Shown: piece by piece, positions 35,522 through 49,212 of the stretch
Layout of the letters: the number at the start of each line of letters is the position of its first letter
How positions within the stretch are numbered: the first letter of the stretch is position 1
NCBI RefSeq assembly: GCF_000003195.3
Contig: NW_018396398.1
Span: forward strand, 935,742 to 999,741
Source of the DNA: Sorghum bicolor
Lineage: Eukaryota; Streptophyta; Magnoliopsida; Poales; Poaceae
Direction of reading: 5' to 3'
DNA length: 64,000 nt
Translations under genes and position numbers: made by a program
The notes under the pieces: model-generated
Told to the model about the DNA's origin: nothing
Database searches by the model: none
Seen by the model: the letters and a program-made list of their open reading frames with translations, nothing else

Positions 35522-37784
35522 TGTAACGCATGAGGGAAAATAGATAAAGAAAAAAGGTAAGAAATAAAAAAATAAAAATACTGTAGCCGGCGCTACAGTA
35601 CCCGCGGTGTACAGTACCACACCCGACCCTTGTCCCACCTTGAGTCGGTGTTTTCCCTGTTCCTCCCAACCTGGTCACGAACCGCCGCCATCTTACCTAC
35701 AAAATTCACGAAAGAGAGAAAGGAGAAGAGGGAAGAGGAGGAGAGGGCCTAGGGTTTTGCCACCGCCGTCGCAGCCGCCGCCGTTGTCGGTCATCCGTGG
35801 TGGTCGTTCTTCCTCCCGTGCAAATTACGGTTAGGTTCTACCACGTATCTTGGCTTTCCCATTGATCCACCATGTCCCTTTGCTGTCCATGAGGGCTTAG
35901 CCATGTTTGGCGTAGATCGGAATAACAAGGCCTTTGTGGCGGCAAGGATCGTGGTGAGTTGGATCGGAGATGATGGAAAGGTGAAGAGGCGGAGAAGGAG
36001 TAGACGCCGGGAGTTTTTGCGTCGTGCTCGCTGTGGTTCTCTAGGTGAGAAGCCAAATATTAATCCCCTTCATCTGATCAAGTTTTGCGGATTAAATCGC
36101 TTATTTGGGATTGGGTTTAGTGGAGAAATTATCGAAGTCAATTTCGTTCTTGTTCTGAAATTCTCGTCAGACTGAGCAGTCCCTGTTCATCATAATGTTA
36201 GGGCATTTTAGAAGCTTTAATAATTTTTTAGCCTGCGGACAAAGTTGTAGAGGACTTCAATGTCTTTCTTTGGACGCCAAGAACTCTGTCATAGCAGTTA
36301 TAATTTGTGAGATATCGAGTTTTCAATCTGACTGTTTTCCAGTGATGAAAATCTGGACAGTTTTGGATCTAAGCAGTTTTTGACCCTGTTAATTAAATAA
36401 TTAGGTCTTTGATTATTAACAAAGGTTTTAGGATTTTTGTTAAGCTTTCTAGATTGGTAAATTTTGTAACTTTTGAATTAGTATATCTCCAGTTATAAAT
36501 TTTTGAAGTTTGATGTTCTGTTTTGAATGTCAGAAATATTCAGTTGTGTTCTATGGTTAATTATACCATCTTACGGACCTCTGATGCAAAACCTTTCAAT
36601 ACAAAAGTTGTACATAACAGAGTTTTACATGGTCTGATAAATTGTGGTAATTTTTGGATGTGTATTCTGAAGTATATGAAAAAGAGAAGAGTCGGTACTG
36701 CTGTCTTGATCGGTAGCGCAAACGGTAAAGGCTTGAATGTCGGGTTTGGGGCGCTTTAGTGCGTATTTGTTCTTAATCTTACTTGAATGTTGGTGTATGC
36801 ACTGAATATTATTTGTGATCAGGTGGTAGCACTTCAGAACGTCGCTAGTGTTTTTGTTCTCCTTCGGTAAATTAAGAGGCAAGTGAATGTAGCGGTGGTT
36901 TGCTACCGTTTTGGCTTGTTATTTTCATCACCTACAGTTTATTGTCTATAAGAATGTCTTGGTATTTTCAGCCTTAGTTAAATTATGGTCTTATTTAAGT
37001 TCTCATGGTGAAGGTATTATTTTATATTGTTATTTGTGGCTAGCCCACATACCTGAATTTGAAGTTGGAGTATCACTCGTGAATTATTAATTTTATTGCA
37101 ACATGCTAAGTGCATTGCATCATTCATTGGTATTGGAAGTTATGTCTTGACCTATGGTCATGACTGTACCGGTACGCATCATGGGATGCAGCTCCACACC
37201 TTGTTGGTGTGCAGGCAGGAGACATATGCATTGCATTCATATGCATTCATGAGAAGTATGTTATCGAAGGGATTTTATCCACGTTATTATGAAGCTCTCT
37301 ATTGTTGGCTATGTTCCAAATCGAAAGTCTGTTACTTTAATTCGATATCGTGTCAATTGGAAATACCATATTAAATTGATATTAATTCAACTTGTGGTTT
37401 AAATAGCTTGTCAAAACAAATTCGCTTGCTGAGATATTTTATCTCACTCTTGCGTTACTCAATACTTGATGCTTGCTTGGAAGGTAAGGAAATTAGCTGC
37501 ACGTCACACACTTCTTCATTTAGAGACCTTGTGTTTTAATAAATAATAACTTGGTTTGCTCATTGGTTTTGAAGGTGTTTGTTTAAAGTGTGAATGTTAA
37601 ACTTAACTCTTGCCTTAGGATGTTTATTAATCCTAGTTTGGTATTTCAGTTATTTATATATTTTATTCTTCCGCTTGCTATAAATACAAAGAAGATGCTG
37701 CCAAATTATTTGTTAGTTGTGTGCAGCTGTTGTTTGTGTAGTTTAGTAGCATTCTGGTGTATTTGTGGTTTCCGGGGTGTTACA
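35522..37784 (+). repeat. Right LTR, 2263 bp, full length
   Basis: It starts TGTAACGC and ends GTGTTACA, followed by the target duplication. The first third is GC-rich around the hairpin ctgtagccggcgctacag; the rest is AT-rich with no convincing gene. The small frames here are not supported. Confidence 0.88.
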
Positions 37785-37789
37785 TTAAC
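37785..37789. repeat. Target site duplication, right copy
   Basis: ttaac directly after the right LTR end. It matches 31270-31274 and is in phase with the satellite monomer. Confidence 0.95.
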
Positions 37790-40700
37790 CTATGGTGCAT
37801 TAGGTGCAAACCGTGCACCTATCTTGCACTGAAACTAACACTATCTCTAAACGGATCGAAGTGAGATTCCATATGACACATGTCATCTAGGAGTTCCATC
37901 TTGTGCGTCCAAATTGATTTCTAAGCATAGGGTATGTTCCATGCAAATTGTGCACCTATCTTGCATCAAGATTAGCACTATCTCTAAACAGACCGAACCG
38001 AGCCTCCACTTGAGCCTCTTCACCCAGGAGTACCAACAAGTGCTTCCAAAATGGTTTTTTAGACTTTGGTGCATTAGGCGCAAACTGTGCACATATCTTG
38101 CACTGAAACTAAAACTGTCTCTAAGCACACCAAAGCGATTCCATATGACACACGTCATCAAGGAGTTCTATCGGGTGTGTCCAAATTAATTTCTAAGCAT
38201 ATGGTACGTTCCATGCAGACCGTGCATCTATCTTGCATCAAGATTAGCACTATCTCCAAATAGACCAAACCAAGCTTTCACTTGAGCCTTTTACCTAGGA
38301 GTACCATCGGGTGCGTCCAAAATGGTTTCTTAGCCTATGCTGCATTATGTGCAAACCTTGCACCTATCTTGCACTGAAACTAACACAGTCTCCAAACAGA
38401 CCAGCAAGATTTCATATGACACACGTCATCTAGGAGTTTTATCATGTGCGTTTAGATAGATTTCAAAGCATTTGATATGTTCCATGCAAACCGCGCACCT
38501 ATCTTGCATCAAGATTAGCATTATCTCCAAACAGACCGAACCGAGCATCCACTTGAGCCCCTTCACCTAGGAGTACCAACAAGTGCGTCCAAAATGGTTT
38601 CTTAAACTATAGTGCATTAGGTGCAAACTGTGCACCTATCTTGCATCGAAACTAACAATGTCTCCAAATGGACCGAAGTGAGATTCCATATGACACACGT
38701 CATCAAGGAGTTCCATCGGGTGCATCCAAATTGATTTCCAAGCATATGGTATGTTCCATGCAAACCATGCAGCTACCTTGCATAAGGATTAGCACTATCT
38801 CCTAACTGATCGAACCAAGCTTCCACTTGAGCCTCTTCACCGAGGAGTACCAAATAGTGCGTCCAAAATGGTTTCTAATACTATGGTGCATTAGGTGCAA
38901 ACTGTGCACCTATCTTGCACCGAAACTAACAATGTCTCCAAATGGACCGAAGCGAGATTCCATATGACACATGTCATCAAGGAGTTTCATCGGGTGCATC
39001 CAAATTGATTTATGAGCATATGACATGTTCCATGTAAATCATGCGCCTATCTTGCATAAGGATTAGCACTATCTCCAAACTGACCGAACCAAGCTTCCAC
39101 TTGAGCCTCTTCACCCAGGAGTACCAAATAGTGCGTCCAAAATGGTTTCTTAGACTATGTTGCATTAGGTGCAAACTGTGCACCTATCTTGCACTAAAAC
39201 TTACAATGTCTACAGACGGACGGAAGCAAGATTCCATATGACACACGTCATCTAGGAGTTCCTTTGGGTGCGTCCAAATTGATTTCTAAGCATATGGTAT
39301 GTTCCTTGCAAATCATGCACCTATCTTGCATCAAGATTAGCACTGTCTCCAAAACAGATCAAACCGAGCTTCCACTTGAGCCTCTTCACCAAAGTACCAA
39401 CAGGTGCTTCCAAAATGGTTTCTTAGACTATGGTGCATTTGTCACAAACCATGCACATATTTTGCACCGAAACTAACACTGTTTCTAAATAGACCAAAGC
39501 GAGATTCCATATGACACACGTCATCAAGGAGTCCCATCAGGTGCATCCAAATTGATTTCCAAGCATATGGTATGTTCTATGCAAACCATGCACCTATCTT
39601 GCATCAAGACTAGCACTATCTCCAAACAGACCGAAACGAGCTTCCACTTGAGCCTCTTCATCTAGGAGTAGAAACAGGTGCGTCAAAAATGGTTTCTTAG
39701 ACTATGGTGCATTAGGCACAAACTATGCACCTATCTTGCACTGAAACTAACATTGTCTCCAAATAGACTGAAGCGAGATTCCATATGACACACATCATCT
39801 AGGAGTTCCATTGGGTGCGTCCAAATTGATTTATTAACATATGGTACGTTCCATGCAAACTGTGCAACTATCTTGCATCAAGATTAGCACTATATCCGAG
39901 CAGACCAAATCGAGCCTCCACTTGAGCCTCTTCAACTACGAGTACCATTGGGTGAGTCTAAAATGGTTTCTTAGCCTATGGTGCATTAGGCGTACACCGT
40001 GCACATATCTTCTACCAAAATTAAAACTGTCTCTAAACGAACCAAAGCAAGATTCCATATGACACACATTATCAAAGGACTTATATCAGGTGGGTCCTAA
40101 TTGATTTCTGAGCATATCGTATGTTCCATGCAAACCATGCATCTATCTTGCATCAAGATTAGCACTATCTCCAAACAGACCAAACCAAGCTTTCAGTTGA
40201 GCCCCTTGACCTAGGAGTACCATCGGGTGCGTCCAAAATGGTTTCTTAACCTATGGTGCATTAGGTGCAAACCGTGCACCTATCTTGCACTGAAACTAAC
40301 ACTATCTCTAAACGGATCGAAGTGACATTCCATATGACACATGTCATCTAGGAGTTCCATCTTGTGCGTCCAAATTGATTTCTGAGCATAGGGTATGTTC
40401 CATGCAAATCGTGCACCTATCTTGCGTCAAGATTAGCACTATCTTTAAACAGACCGAACCGAGCCTCCACTTGAGCCTCTTCACCTAGGAGTAGCAACAA
40501 GTGCTTCAAAAATGATTTTTAGACTTTGGTGCATTAGGCGCAAACTGTGCACATATATTGCACCGAAACTAATACTGTCTCTAAGCACACCAAAGCGATT
40601 CCATATGACACACGTCATCAAGGAGTTCTATCGGGTGTGTCCAAATTAATTTCTAAGCATATGGTATGTTCCATGCAGACCGTGCATCTATCTTGCATCA

Positions 40701-41426
40701 AGATTAGCACTATCCCCAAATAGACCAAACCAAGCTTTCACTTGAGCCTTTTACCTAGGAGTACCATCGGGTGCGTCCAAAATGATTTCTTAGCCTATGC
40801 TGCATTATGTGCAAACCTTGCACCTATCTTGCACCGAAACTAACACTGTCTCCAAACAGATCAAAGCAAGATTTCGTATGACACACGTCATCTAGGAGTT
40901 CCATCGTGTGCATCCAGATTGATTTCCAAGTATTTGGTATGTTCCATGCAAACCGTGCACCTATCTTGCATCAAGATTAGCACTATCTCCAAACAGACCG
41001 AACCGAGTATCCACTTGAGACCCTTCACCTAGGATTACCAACAAGTGTGTCCAAAATGGTTTCATAGACTATGGTGCATTAGGTGCAAACGATGCACCTA
41101 TCTTGCACCGAAACTAACAATGTCTCCAAATGGACCGAAGCAGATTCCATATGACACACGTCCTCAAGGAGTTCCATCGGGTGCATCCAAATTGATTTCC
41201 AAGCATATGGTATGTTCCATGCAAACTATGCAGCTACCTTGCATAAGGATTAGCACTATCTCCTAACTGACCGAACCAAGCTTCCACTTGAGCCTCTTCA
41301 CCCAGGAGTACCAAATAGTGCGCCGAAAATGGTTTCTTAGACTATGGTGCATTAGGTGCAAACTTTGCACCAATCTTGCACCGAAACTAACAATGTCTCC
41401 AAATGGACCGAAGCGAGATTCCATAT

Positions 41427-41974
41427 GACACATGTCATCAAGGAGTTCCATCGGGTGCATCCAAATTGATTTATGAGCATATGACATGTTCCATGTAAAT
41501 CGTGCGCCTATCTTGCATAAGGATTAGCACTATCTCCAAACTGACCGAACCAAGCTTCCACTTGAGCCTCTTCACCCAGGAGTACCAAATAGTGCGTCTA
41601 AAATGGTTTCTTAGACTATGGTGCATTAGGTGCAAACTGTGCACCTATCTTGCACTAAAACTTACAATGTCTACAAACGGACCGAAGCAAGATTCCATAT
41701 GACACACGTCATCAAGGAGTTCCATCGGGTGCATCCAAATTGATTTATGAGCATATGACATGTTCCATGTAAATCGTGCGCCTATCTTGCATAAGGATTA
41801 GCACTATCTCCAAACTGACCGAACCAAGCTTCCACTTGAGCCTCTTCACCCAGGAGTACCAAATAGTGCGTCTAAAATGGTTTCTTAGACTATGGTGCAT
41901 TAGGTGCAAACTGTGCACCTATCTTGCACTAAAACTTACAATGTCTACAAACGGACCGAAGCAAGATTCCATAT
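41427..41974 (+). repeat. Tandem duplication of one 274 bp dimer
   Basis: 41427-41700 and 41701-41974 are practically identical. Both include the uncommon variants tatgagcatatgacatg and cgtgcgcctatc. This one extra dimer explains why this higher-order unit has 10 dimers and its neighbour 9. Confidence 0.88.
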
Positions 41975-44159
41975 GACACACGTCATCTAGGAGTTACATT
42001 GGGTGCGTCCAAATTGATTTCTAAGCATATGGTATGTTCCTTGCAAATCATGCACCTATCTTGCATCAAGATTAGCACTATCTCCAAAAGAGATCAAACC
42101 GAGCTTCCACTTGAGCCTCTTCACCAAAGTACGAACAGGTGCGTCTAAAATGGTTTCTTAGACTATGGTGCATTAGTCACAAACCATGCGCATATTTTGC
42201 ACCGAAACTAACACTGTTTCTAAGTAGACCAAAGCGAGATTCCATATGACACACGTCATCAAGGAGTCCCATCAGGTGCATCCAAATTGATTTCCATGCA
42301 TATGGCATGTTCCAAGCAAACCGTGCACCTATCTTGCATCAAGACTAGCGCTATCTCCAAACAGACCGAAACGAGCTTCCACTTGAGCCTCTTCATTTAG
42401 GAGTAGAAATAGGTGCGTCAAAAATGGATTCTTAGACTGTGGTGCATTAAGCACAAACTATGCACCTATCTTGCACTGAAACTAGCATTGTCTCCAAATA
42501 GACTGAAGCGAGATTCCATATGACACACATCATCTAGGAGTTCCATTGGGTGCGTCCAAATTGATTTATTAACATGTGGTACGTTCCATGCAAACTGTGC
42601 AACTATCTTGCATCAAGATTAGCACTATATCCGAGCAGACCAAGTCGAGCCTCCACTTGTGCCTCTTCCACTACGAGTACCATTGGGTGAGTCTAAAATG
42701 GTTTCTTAGCCTATGGTGCATTAGGCGTAAACTGTGCACATATCTTCTACCAAAATTAAAACTGTCTCTAAACGAACCAAAGCAAGATTCCATTGACACA
42801 CATTATCAAGGACTTATATCAGGTGGGTCCTAATTGATTTCTGAGCATATCGTATGTTCCATGCAAACCGTGCATCTATCTTGCATCAAGATTAGCACTA
42901 TCTCCAAACAGACCAAACCGAGCTTTCAGTTGAGCCCCTTGACCTAGGAGTACCATCGGGTGCGTCCAAAATGGTTTCTTAACCTATGGTGCATTAGGTG
43001 CAAACCGTGCGCCTATCTTGCACTGAAACTAACACTGTCTCTAAACGGACCGAAGTGAGATTCCATATGACACATGTCATCTAGGAGTTCCATTTGGTGC
43101 GTCCAAATTGATTTCTGAGCATATGGTATGTTCCATGCAAATCGTGCACCTATCTTGCATCAAGATTAGCACTATCTCTAAACAGACCGAACCAAGCCTC
43201 CACTTGAGCCTCTTCACCTAGGAGTACAAACATGTGCTTCCATAATGGTTTCTTAGACTTTGGTGCATTAGGCGCAAACCATGCACATATCTTGCACCGA
43301 AACTAATACTGTCTCTAAGCACATCAAAGCGAGATTCCATATGACACACGTCATCAAGGAGTTCTATCGGGTGTGTCCAAATTAATTTCTAAGCATATGG
43401 TACGTTCCATGCAGAGCATGCATCTATCTTGCATCAAGATTAGCACTATCTCCAAATAGACCAAACCGAGCTTTCACTTGAGCCTTTTACCTAGGAGTAC
43501 CATCGGGTGCGTCCAAAATGGTTTCTTAGCCTATGCTGCATTATGTGGCACCTATCTTGCACCGAAACTAACACTGTCTCCAAATAGACCAAAGCAAGAT
43601 TTTGTATGACACATCATCTAGGAGTTCCATCATGTGCGTCTAGATTGTTTTCCAAGCATTTGGTATGTTCCATGCAAACCGTGCACCTATATGCATCTAG
43701 ATTAGCACTATCTCCAAACAGACCGAATCGAGCATCCACTTGAGCCCCTTCACCTAGGAGTACCAAGAAGTGCGTCCAAAATGGTTTCTTAGACTATGGT
43801 ACATTAGGTGCAAACTGTGCACATATCTTGCACCGAAACTAACAATGTCTCCAAATGCACGGAAGCGAGATTCCATATGACACACGTCATCAAGGAGTTC
43901 CATCGGGTGCATACAAATTGATTTCCAAGCATATGTTATGTTCCATGCAAACCATGCACCTACCTTGCATAAGGATTAGCACTATCTCCAAACTAACCGA
44001 ACCAAGCTTCCACTTGAGCCTCTCCACCTAGGAGTACCAAATAGTGTGTCCATAATGGTTTTCTTAGACTATGGTGCATTAGGTGTAAACTGTGCACCTA
44101 TCTTGCACTAAAACTTACAATGTCTACAAATGGACTGAAGCAAGATTCCATATGACACA

Positions 44160-44552
44160 TGTGGGGGTATAAACCCCTATACCCTTACGGCTAGACTTGG
44201 GCTAGGAGGCTTGGCCCATCACGAAGACAGTTCGAGGCTTGATCCAACTACTCGGAGTTTCGCGCAAGGAAACAAGACGTGGAGATCAAGCGAGATTCTA
44301 GTCGGTTAGAATAGGAATTGATATCGAACTATCTATGGCAATTAACCCTAGACCCCCCTAGGACACATTATTCTCAATCCAATACAATCACACGCAGGAC
44401 GTAGGTATTACGCCCACACGGCGGCCGAACCTAGATAAAAAGCTTGTCCGTGTCTTGCGTCACCATCGAGTTCGTAGTTTGTGCACCGTCTATCGATAAA
44501 CTACTACCGTCGGTATACCCCAAGGTAGACTGCTGACCAGCTTTCGTCGACA
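44160..44552 (+). repeat. 5' LTR of the second Tat element, 393 bp
   Basis: It starts tgtgggggtataaacccc and ends ttcgtcgaca, directly before the primer binding site. It is much shorter than the 1055 bp LTR of the other Tat element, so the two are different families of one lineage. The preceding five bases are acaca; a matching duplication is expected outside the window. Confidence 0.82.
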
Positions 44553-44553
44553 G

Positions 44554-44572
44554 TGGCGCGCCAGGTAGGGGG
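44554..44572 (+). other. Primer binding site of the second Tat element
   Basis: tggcgcgccaggtaggggg, one base after the LTR end. Same motif as at 26659-26680 on the other strand. Confidence 0.85.
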
Positions 44573-44729
44573 TGTGCGTACAGCTCTCCCGACGAACAAG
44601 ATGGTCATCATTCCAGCTTCCGCGGCCATGCCTGGAGGCCTCACGTTCACCGTCGGCTAGATCACGTGGACGACGCACGGCGGCGGTCTCATGACCATGG
44701 TTTCGGAAGGAACCTAGATCCAATCTGGG

Positions 44730-46801
44730 ATGACAGCGGCATCGGCTCCGACCACGCAGATGCTGGCACCGAGCACCCGACCACCGCTTCCGCGCTACAA
44801 GGGAAAGAAGATCGATGGCTCGGATCTTCTCCGAGCCCTTGATCGTGCTGATTTCAAGCTTCTCGAAGCTTCCCAACTAGTAGATGGGATCTCGCGCCAA
44901 CCTGATCAAGCCGCACCAACGGATTTTTTCAACTCCTACCGGCCAACTCGTGTCGTCACACACGAACGACTGGGAACGTCTCTGACGATAACCTCCACCC
45001 CCTTAGGACGGTCCGTCAAGCTCGAGGCTGATTCGAAGGAAGGTTATCCTTGCGGTCTGAACAACTCGGCCTCTCTCTACTCGCGGCACATCCAATCCCT
45101 TTTTAACGAGGCTGGGTGGTTGCCAAAGTGGAGCGGTCGACCAGCTCGTCACTACGTCAACATCGTGACGATCCGAGAACTACGGGACGGCCAGGCTTCC
45201 AGCACAAATTCGAGCACTGGTTCCGTTCCCACTAAAGTCATAAACTCTGAGGACGAGGACTACGACCTGGATTTGCCACAATATCCTCCGGGTTTCTCTC
45301 GTTTCCCGGTCTTCCCACCCCGGCGAGGAGATATCGTTTTCAACGTCAGCGCCGACGAGCCGGTTGTTGATGGAGAAACAGACGAGTAGAGGTAGCTCCG
45401 TGAGCAGCACAATGCCGACCGCGCCCGACGACGCGCGGACGAGGAACGCCAACTCTCGCCGCATAATCTCACCGACGCCTTCGACATGGTCGGGGATCAG
45501 CCAGTCTACAAAACGCCAAGCGCCAATGTGGCTATCACCATGGCTAATTTAGATCGACTCCCTGATACTCCCGAATGCCAGGGCGTCCGATCCAGCGTTC
45601 GAGCACATCTGATCGCCGCGATGGGACAGACAGCCACTCTGCTCAAAAGAGTCCAAGCTATCTCCTATACAGAGGTCTCCTCTGACCAGACCCATCGCAG
45701 CCGGACCTCACCACAGCCCAGCAGGCACCACCGCAGCCCTTCCCCCAACAATCATCGAAAAGATTCACGGCGTGGCGACGACGGTCGGGATGCTGGCGGT
45801 CACCGCGAGCAGAATCGCGGGCGTGGTCAAGAAGTAAACCAGCACAGGGATCTTCAATACAACAACCCTCCAAAAGACGCCCGGGACCGCATCAACAGGC
45901 GCGCCACGGAGAGAGCAGTTCACGAAAACCTACGTCGTATTGAGTACGATGCAACGCACGCCCCCCGGGCCTGAGATAGTTCTCCTCACACCTCCGCCAA
46001 GTCGTGTGGCCCCGCAACTTCAAGCTTGAGAAACTCAAAAAATACGACGGTAAGGAAAACCCAGAAAACTGGATCACTCTATACGAGATCGCCGTCCGGT
46101 CAGCAGCAGGAGATGAGCACGTCATGGCCAACTACTTCCCGGTCGTCCTCGACCAGGCTGGTCACCAGTGGCTCCTGGGCCTGCCCGAGGACTCTTTCGA
46201 CTCCTGGGAAGAATTACGCTAAGCATTCATCGACAATTTTATCGCTACCTGCGAACAGCCCGGGAACAAATACGACCTCGAGAGGATACGGGACAGGAAA
46301 AACGAGCCACTGCGCGATTACATCCGATGATTCTCGGATATGCGCCTTAAGATCCTGAAAATTTCCCACGACGAGGCCATATCTTCTTTCATAAAAGGGC
46401 TGCGCTTCCACGAAGCACTGAGGAACAAGCTACTGCGCAAAAGGCCAACAACGATGGCCGAGCTTCTTGCCACGGCCAAAAACTACGCCGACGCCGACGA
46501 CACAGAAAAACTCATCCGGGATGATGCGAGAGGACCCGACCAGCCTCCTCAGCGAGACAATAGTCGTGGTCACTTCGACAACAGGAACCATCGTCGCCCC
46601 GACAACCGCGATCACAGGGAAGGTTGGGACCGGCGGCGCGACAATCGCGACGATTTCAGAGGAAAGCGCCTCCGCGACCCCGACCACGAGGTGAATACAG
46701 TCAAGCGCCCCAACGGGCGGCGGGACTACCAAGAAGACTACAACAAGACGTTGAAGGGACCATGCCAACTCCATCCAAAGTCCAACCACACCATGGAATA
46801 A
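44730..46801 (+). pseudogene. gag: Gag of the second Tat element
   Basis: Three reading segments. 44730-45389 encodes the N-terminal part, starting shortly after the leader. 45486-45974 continues in that frame with a charged, Arg/His/Asp-rich end. The Gag core is in another frame, 46004-46801: FKLEKLKKYDGKENPENWIT, HQWLLGLPEDSFDSWEELR, ISSFIKGLRFHEALRNKLL. A Cys/His motif starts CQLHPKSNHTME, directly followed by a stop at 46799. Other stops lie at 46220 (TAA) and 46328 (TGA). 46802-47186 still resembles the gag-protease linker but is broken. Non-functional. Confidence 0.78.
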
Positions 46802-47186
46802 TGCCGCGTCCTCAAAAGCATCTATACGCGGCGGGCGGCTCAAGACGACCCCGCCAAGAAAAACGGGAAACAAGACGGGCGCGATCACGAAGACGAGGAC
46901 GAGGACCAGGATAGGGACCCACGACACCAGTATGTCAGTCCCACCGACGTGGTCCACTCCATCTTCGGGGGCTAGGTTTCCATCGAGTCCAAGCGAGAAA
47001 GAAAGCTTCTAAAGAGAGCCTACCTCAACATAGACAGCGCAGATGGTTTGATCGCTGATCCGAAATTCCCCCCTGGTCGCACAGAGAGATCTCCTTCAGC
47101 AGAAAGGACCAGTGGGCCGCCATCCCGGAGCCAGGACGTTTCCCCCTAATCCTGGATCCTTGCATTAACAGCATTAGGTCGAGCGT

Positions 47187-49202
47187 GTGCTCGTCGACGG
47201 GGGAAGCTCCATCGACATCCTCTTCCGCAACAGCCTGCCTGCTCTCAAGATAACTCCGGCACAGCTAAAGCCCAATGACGCTCAATTCTGGGGAGTCTTG
47301 CCAGGGCAAAGCTCAATACCCCTCAGACAGATAACTCTGCCTGTCCAGTTCGGAACATCCGACCACTTTCGACCAGAGTTCGTCAACTTCGTGGTCGCTG
47401 ACTTTGACGGGACCCACCACGCGATATTGGGCCGACCATCGCTGACAAAATTCATGGCGGTCCCACACTACTCGTACTTGGTCCTTAAAATGCCCACGGA
47501 GAAGGGCGTTCTAACTGTTAGGGGCAATGTCTACACCGCATACACTTGCGAGGAGGAAAGCTTCAAGATCACCGAAGCAATTGATCTTTCAATTCGCATG
47601 GTAGAAACAGCAAACCAAGCCGCGCAGCTCCCTCCCGACCAGCTCCGACTACCTGAGCAGGCGGCCGCTAGGAAGAATTTGAAGTCCAAGGAATACAAAG
47701 AGGTACAGCTGGTCGACGGCAGCCCCGAGAAGACGGCCCTCATCGGGGCCAATCTGGACCCTAAATAGGAAGACGCGCTCGTCAGGTTTCTAAGGGACAA
47801 CGTGAGTGTTTTCGCATGAAAACCCGCAGACATGCCCGGCGTCCCACGAAACCTGATCGAGCACTCCTTAAACGTCTCGAAGACCGCAAGACCCATCAAG
47901 CAAAAGCTGCGACGGTTCGCTCGTGACAAAAAGGAGGCTATTAGGACAGAAATAACACGGCTTCTAGTAGCCGGATTTATAAAAGAAGTGTATCATCCCG
48001 ATTGGCTCGCCAATCCGGTTCTTGTACGCAAAAATAATAATGAATGAAGAATGTGCGTTGATTACACCGATCTCAATAAACACTGTCCTAAAGATCCTTT
48101 CGGTCTCCCTCGCATCGACGAGGTGGTCGACTCAACGGCTGGATGCGAACTCCTTTCTTTTCTAGACTGCTACTCTAGTTATCAACAGATCTCGCTAAAG
48201 GAAGATGATCAGATCAAAACATCTTTCATTACTCCTTTTGGCGCATACTGCTACACGACCATGTCCTTTGGACTCAAGAACGCCGGAGCCACCTATCAAC
48301 GGGCCATCCAGCAATGCCTCCACGACGAGATTCGTGATGACCTCGTCGAGGCTTACGTAGACGACGTCGTCGTCAAAACAAGGGATGCAAACACCCTAAT
48401 CGACAACTTAGACCGAACCTTTAAGGCACTAAACAAGTATAAGTGGAAGCTTAACCCCAAAAAGTGCATCTTTGGGGTCCCTTCTGGTCTACTACTCGGC
48501 AATGTCGTCAGCCGCGATGGCATACGACCGAATCCTTCAAAAGTAAAAGCAGTGCTCAACATGCGGCCACCTAAGAATGTCAAGGATATTCAGAAGCTCA
48601 CCGGATGTATGGCTGCTCTCAGCCGCTTCATCTCAAGACTAGGAGAAAAAGGCCTCCCTTTCTTCAAACTCTTGAAGGCGTCGGAAAAATTCTCCTGGAC
48701 AGAGGAAGCTGACGCTGCGTTCACCCAGCTCAAGACCTTCCTCACCTCTCCGCCTGTTCTCACAGCACCTCAGCCCAATAAAGACCTGCTCCTTTACATT
48801 GCAGCAACCGACAGGGTGGTCTCCACGGCAATAGTGGTCGAGCGAGACAAGCCAGGTCACGTCTACAAGGTCCAAAGACCCGTTTATTTCATAAGCGAAC
48901 TCTTAAATGAGTCCAAGGCCAGATACCCACAAATACAGAAGCTCATATACGCCATTCTAATAACGTCGAGGAAGCTAAAGCACTACTTCGACGGCCATCG
49001 GGTCTTGGTAACCACCAGTTTTCCTCTTGGGGATATTCTGTGCAATAAAGACGCCAACAGTAGAATCGTAAAATGGGCAATGGAATTATGCCCATTCTCC
49101 CTGGATTTCCAAAGCCGCACTATGGTCAAGTCTCAGGCCCTGGTCCATTTCATCGCAGAGTGGACAGATCTCAACGAGCCCCCCCGTTTCCGACGTCTCT
49201 GA
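47187..49202 (+). pseudogene. pol: Protease, RT and RNase H of the second Tat element
   Basis: Protease lies at 47187-47768 with active site MLVDGGSSIDILFR and HAILGRPSLTKFMAVPHYSY. Stops follow at 47766, 47817 and 48045 in the same frame. RT spans 47832-48700: RRFARDKKEAIRTEI, HPDWLANPVLV, then intact [12 protein letters not shown]. First RNase H and connection follow to 49202. The frame is then lost near a run of seven C residues at about 49180-49186. The stops at 47817 and 48045 sit where Trp is normal in this family, so G-to-A changes are likely. Confidence 0.82.
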
Positions 49203-49212
49203 CCACTGGTCA

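Larger units (their letters stand above)
31275..37784 (+). mobile_element. Ty3/gypsy chromovirus, Tekay/Del-like, internally deleted
   Basis: Bounded by a perfect 5 bp duplication (ttaac) and TGTAAC...TTACA ends. Order on the plus strand: left LTR remnant, a short gag piece, protease, RT, RNase H, integrase, a chromodomain-like C-terminus, polypurine tract and full right LTR. The left LTR has lost about 1.7 kb; the primer binding site and most of gag are also gone. The two LTRs differ by roughly 20 substitutions over about 590 comparable bases (counted by eye), so the insertion is not recent. With a commonly used grass LTR rate this would be of the order of one to two million years. Confidence 0.88.
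37785..44159 (+). repeat. 137 bp satellite array, third block (about 46 monomers)
   Basis: Continues the array interrupted at 31274, same orientation. Landmark variants at 39264 and 41999 are 2735 bp apart (10 dimers). The spacing from 30335 to 39264 is about 2414 bp after removing the chromovirus, or about 2460 bp (9 dimers) if the 46 bp deletion near 31190 is added back. It ends at gacaca before the LTR of the next element. Confidence 0.93.

Noticed and set aside
31275..37784. Assignment of this element to the centromeric CRM lineage because it sits in satellite
   Set aside because: The C-terminal tail and polypurine lead-in look like Tekay/Del elements, and the right LTR of 2.3 kb is long for CRM. 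This is a motif-level judgement without phylogeny.
7056..44159. CRISPR-like regular repeats
   Set aside because: Repeat and 'spacer' are both the same 137 bp satellite with no unique spacers, and the context is a plant genome.
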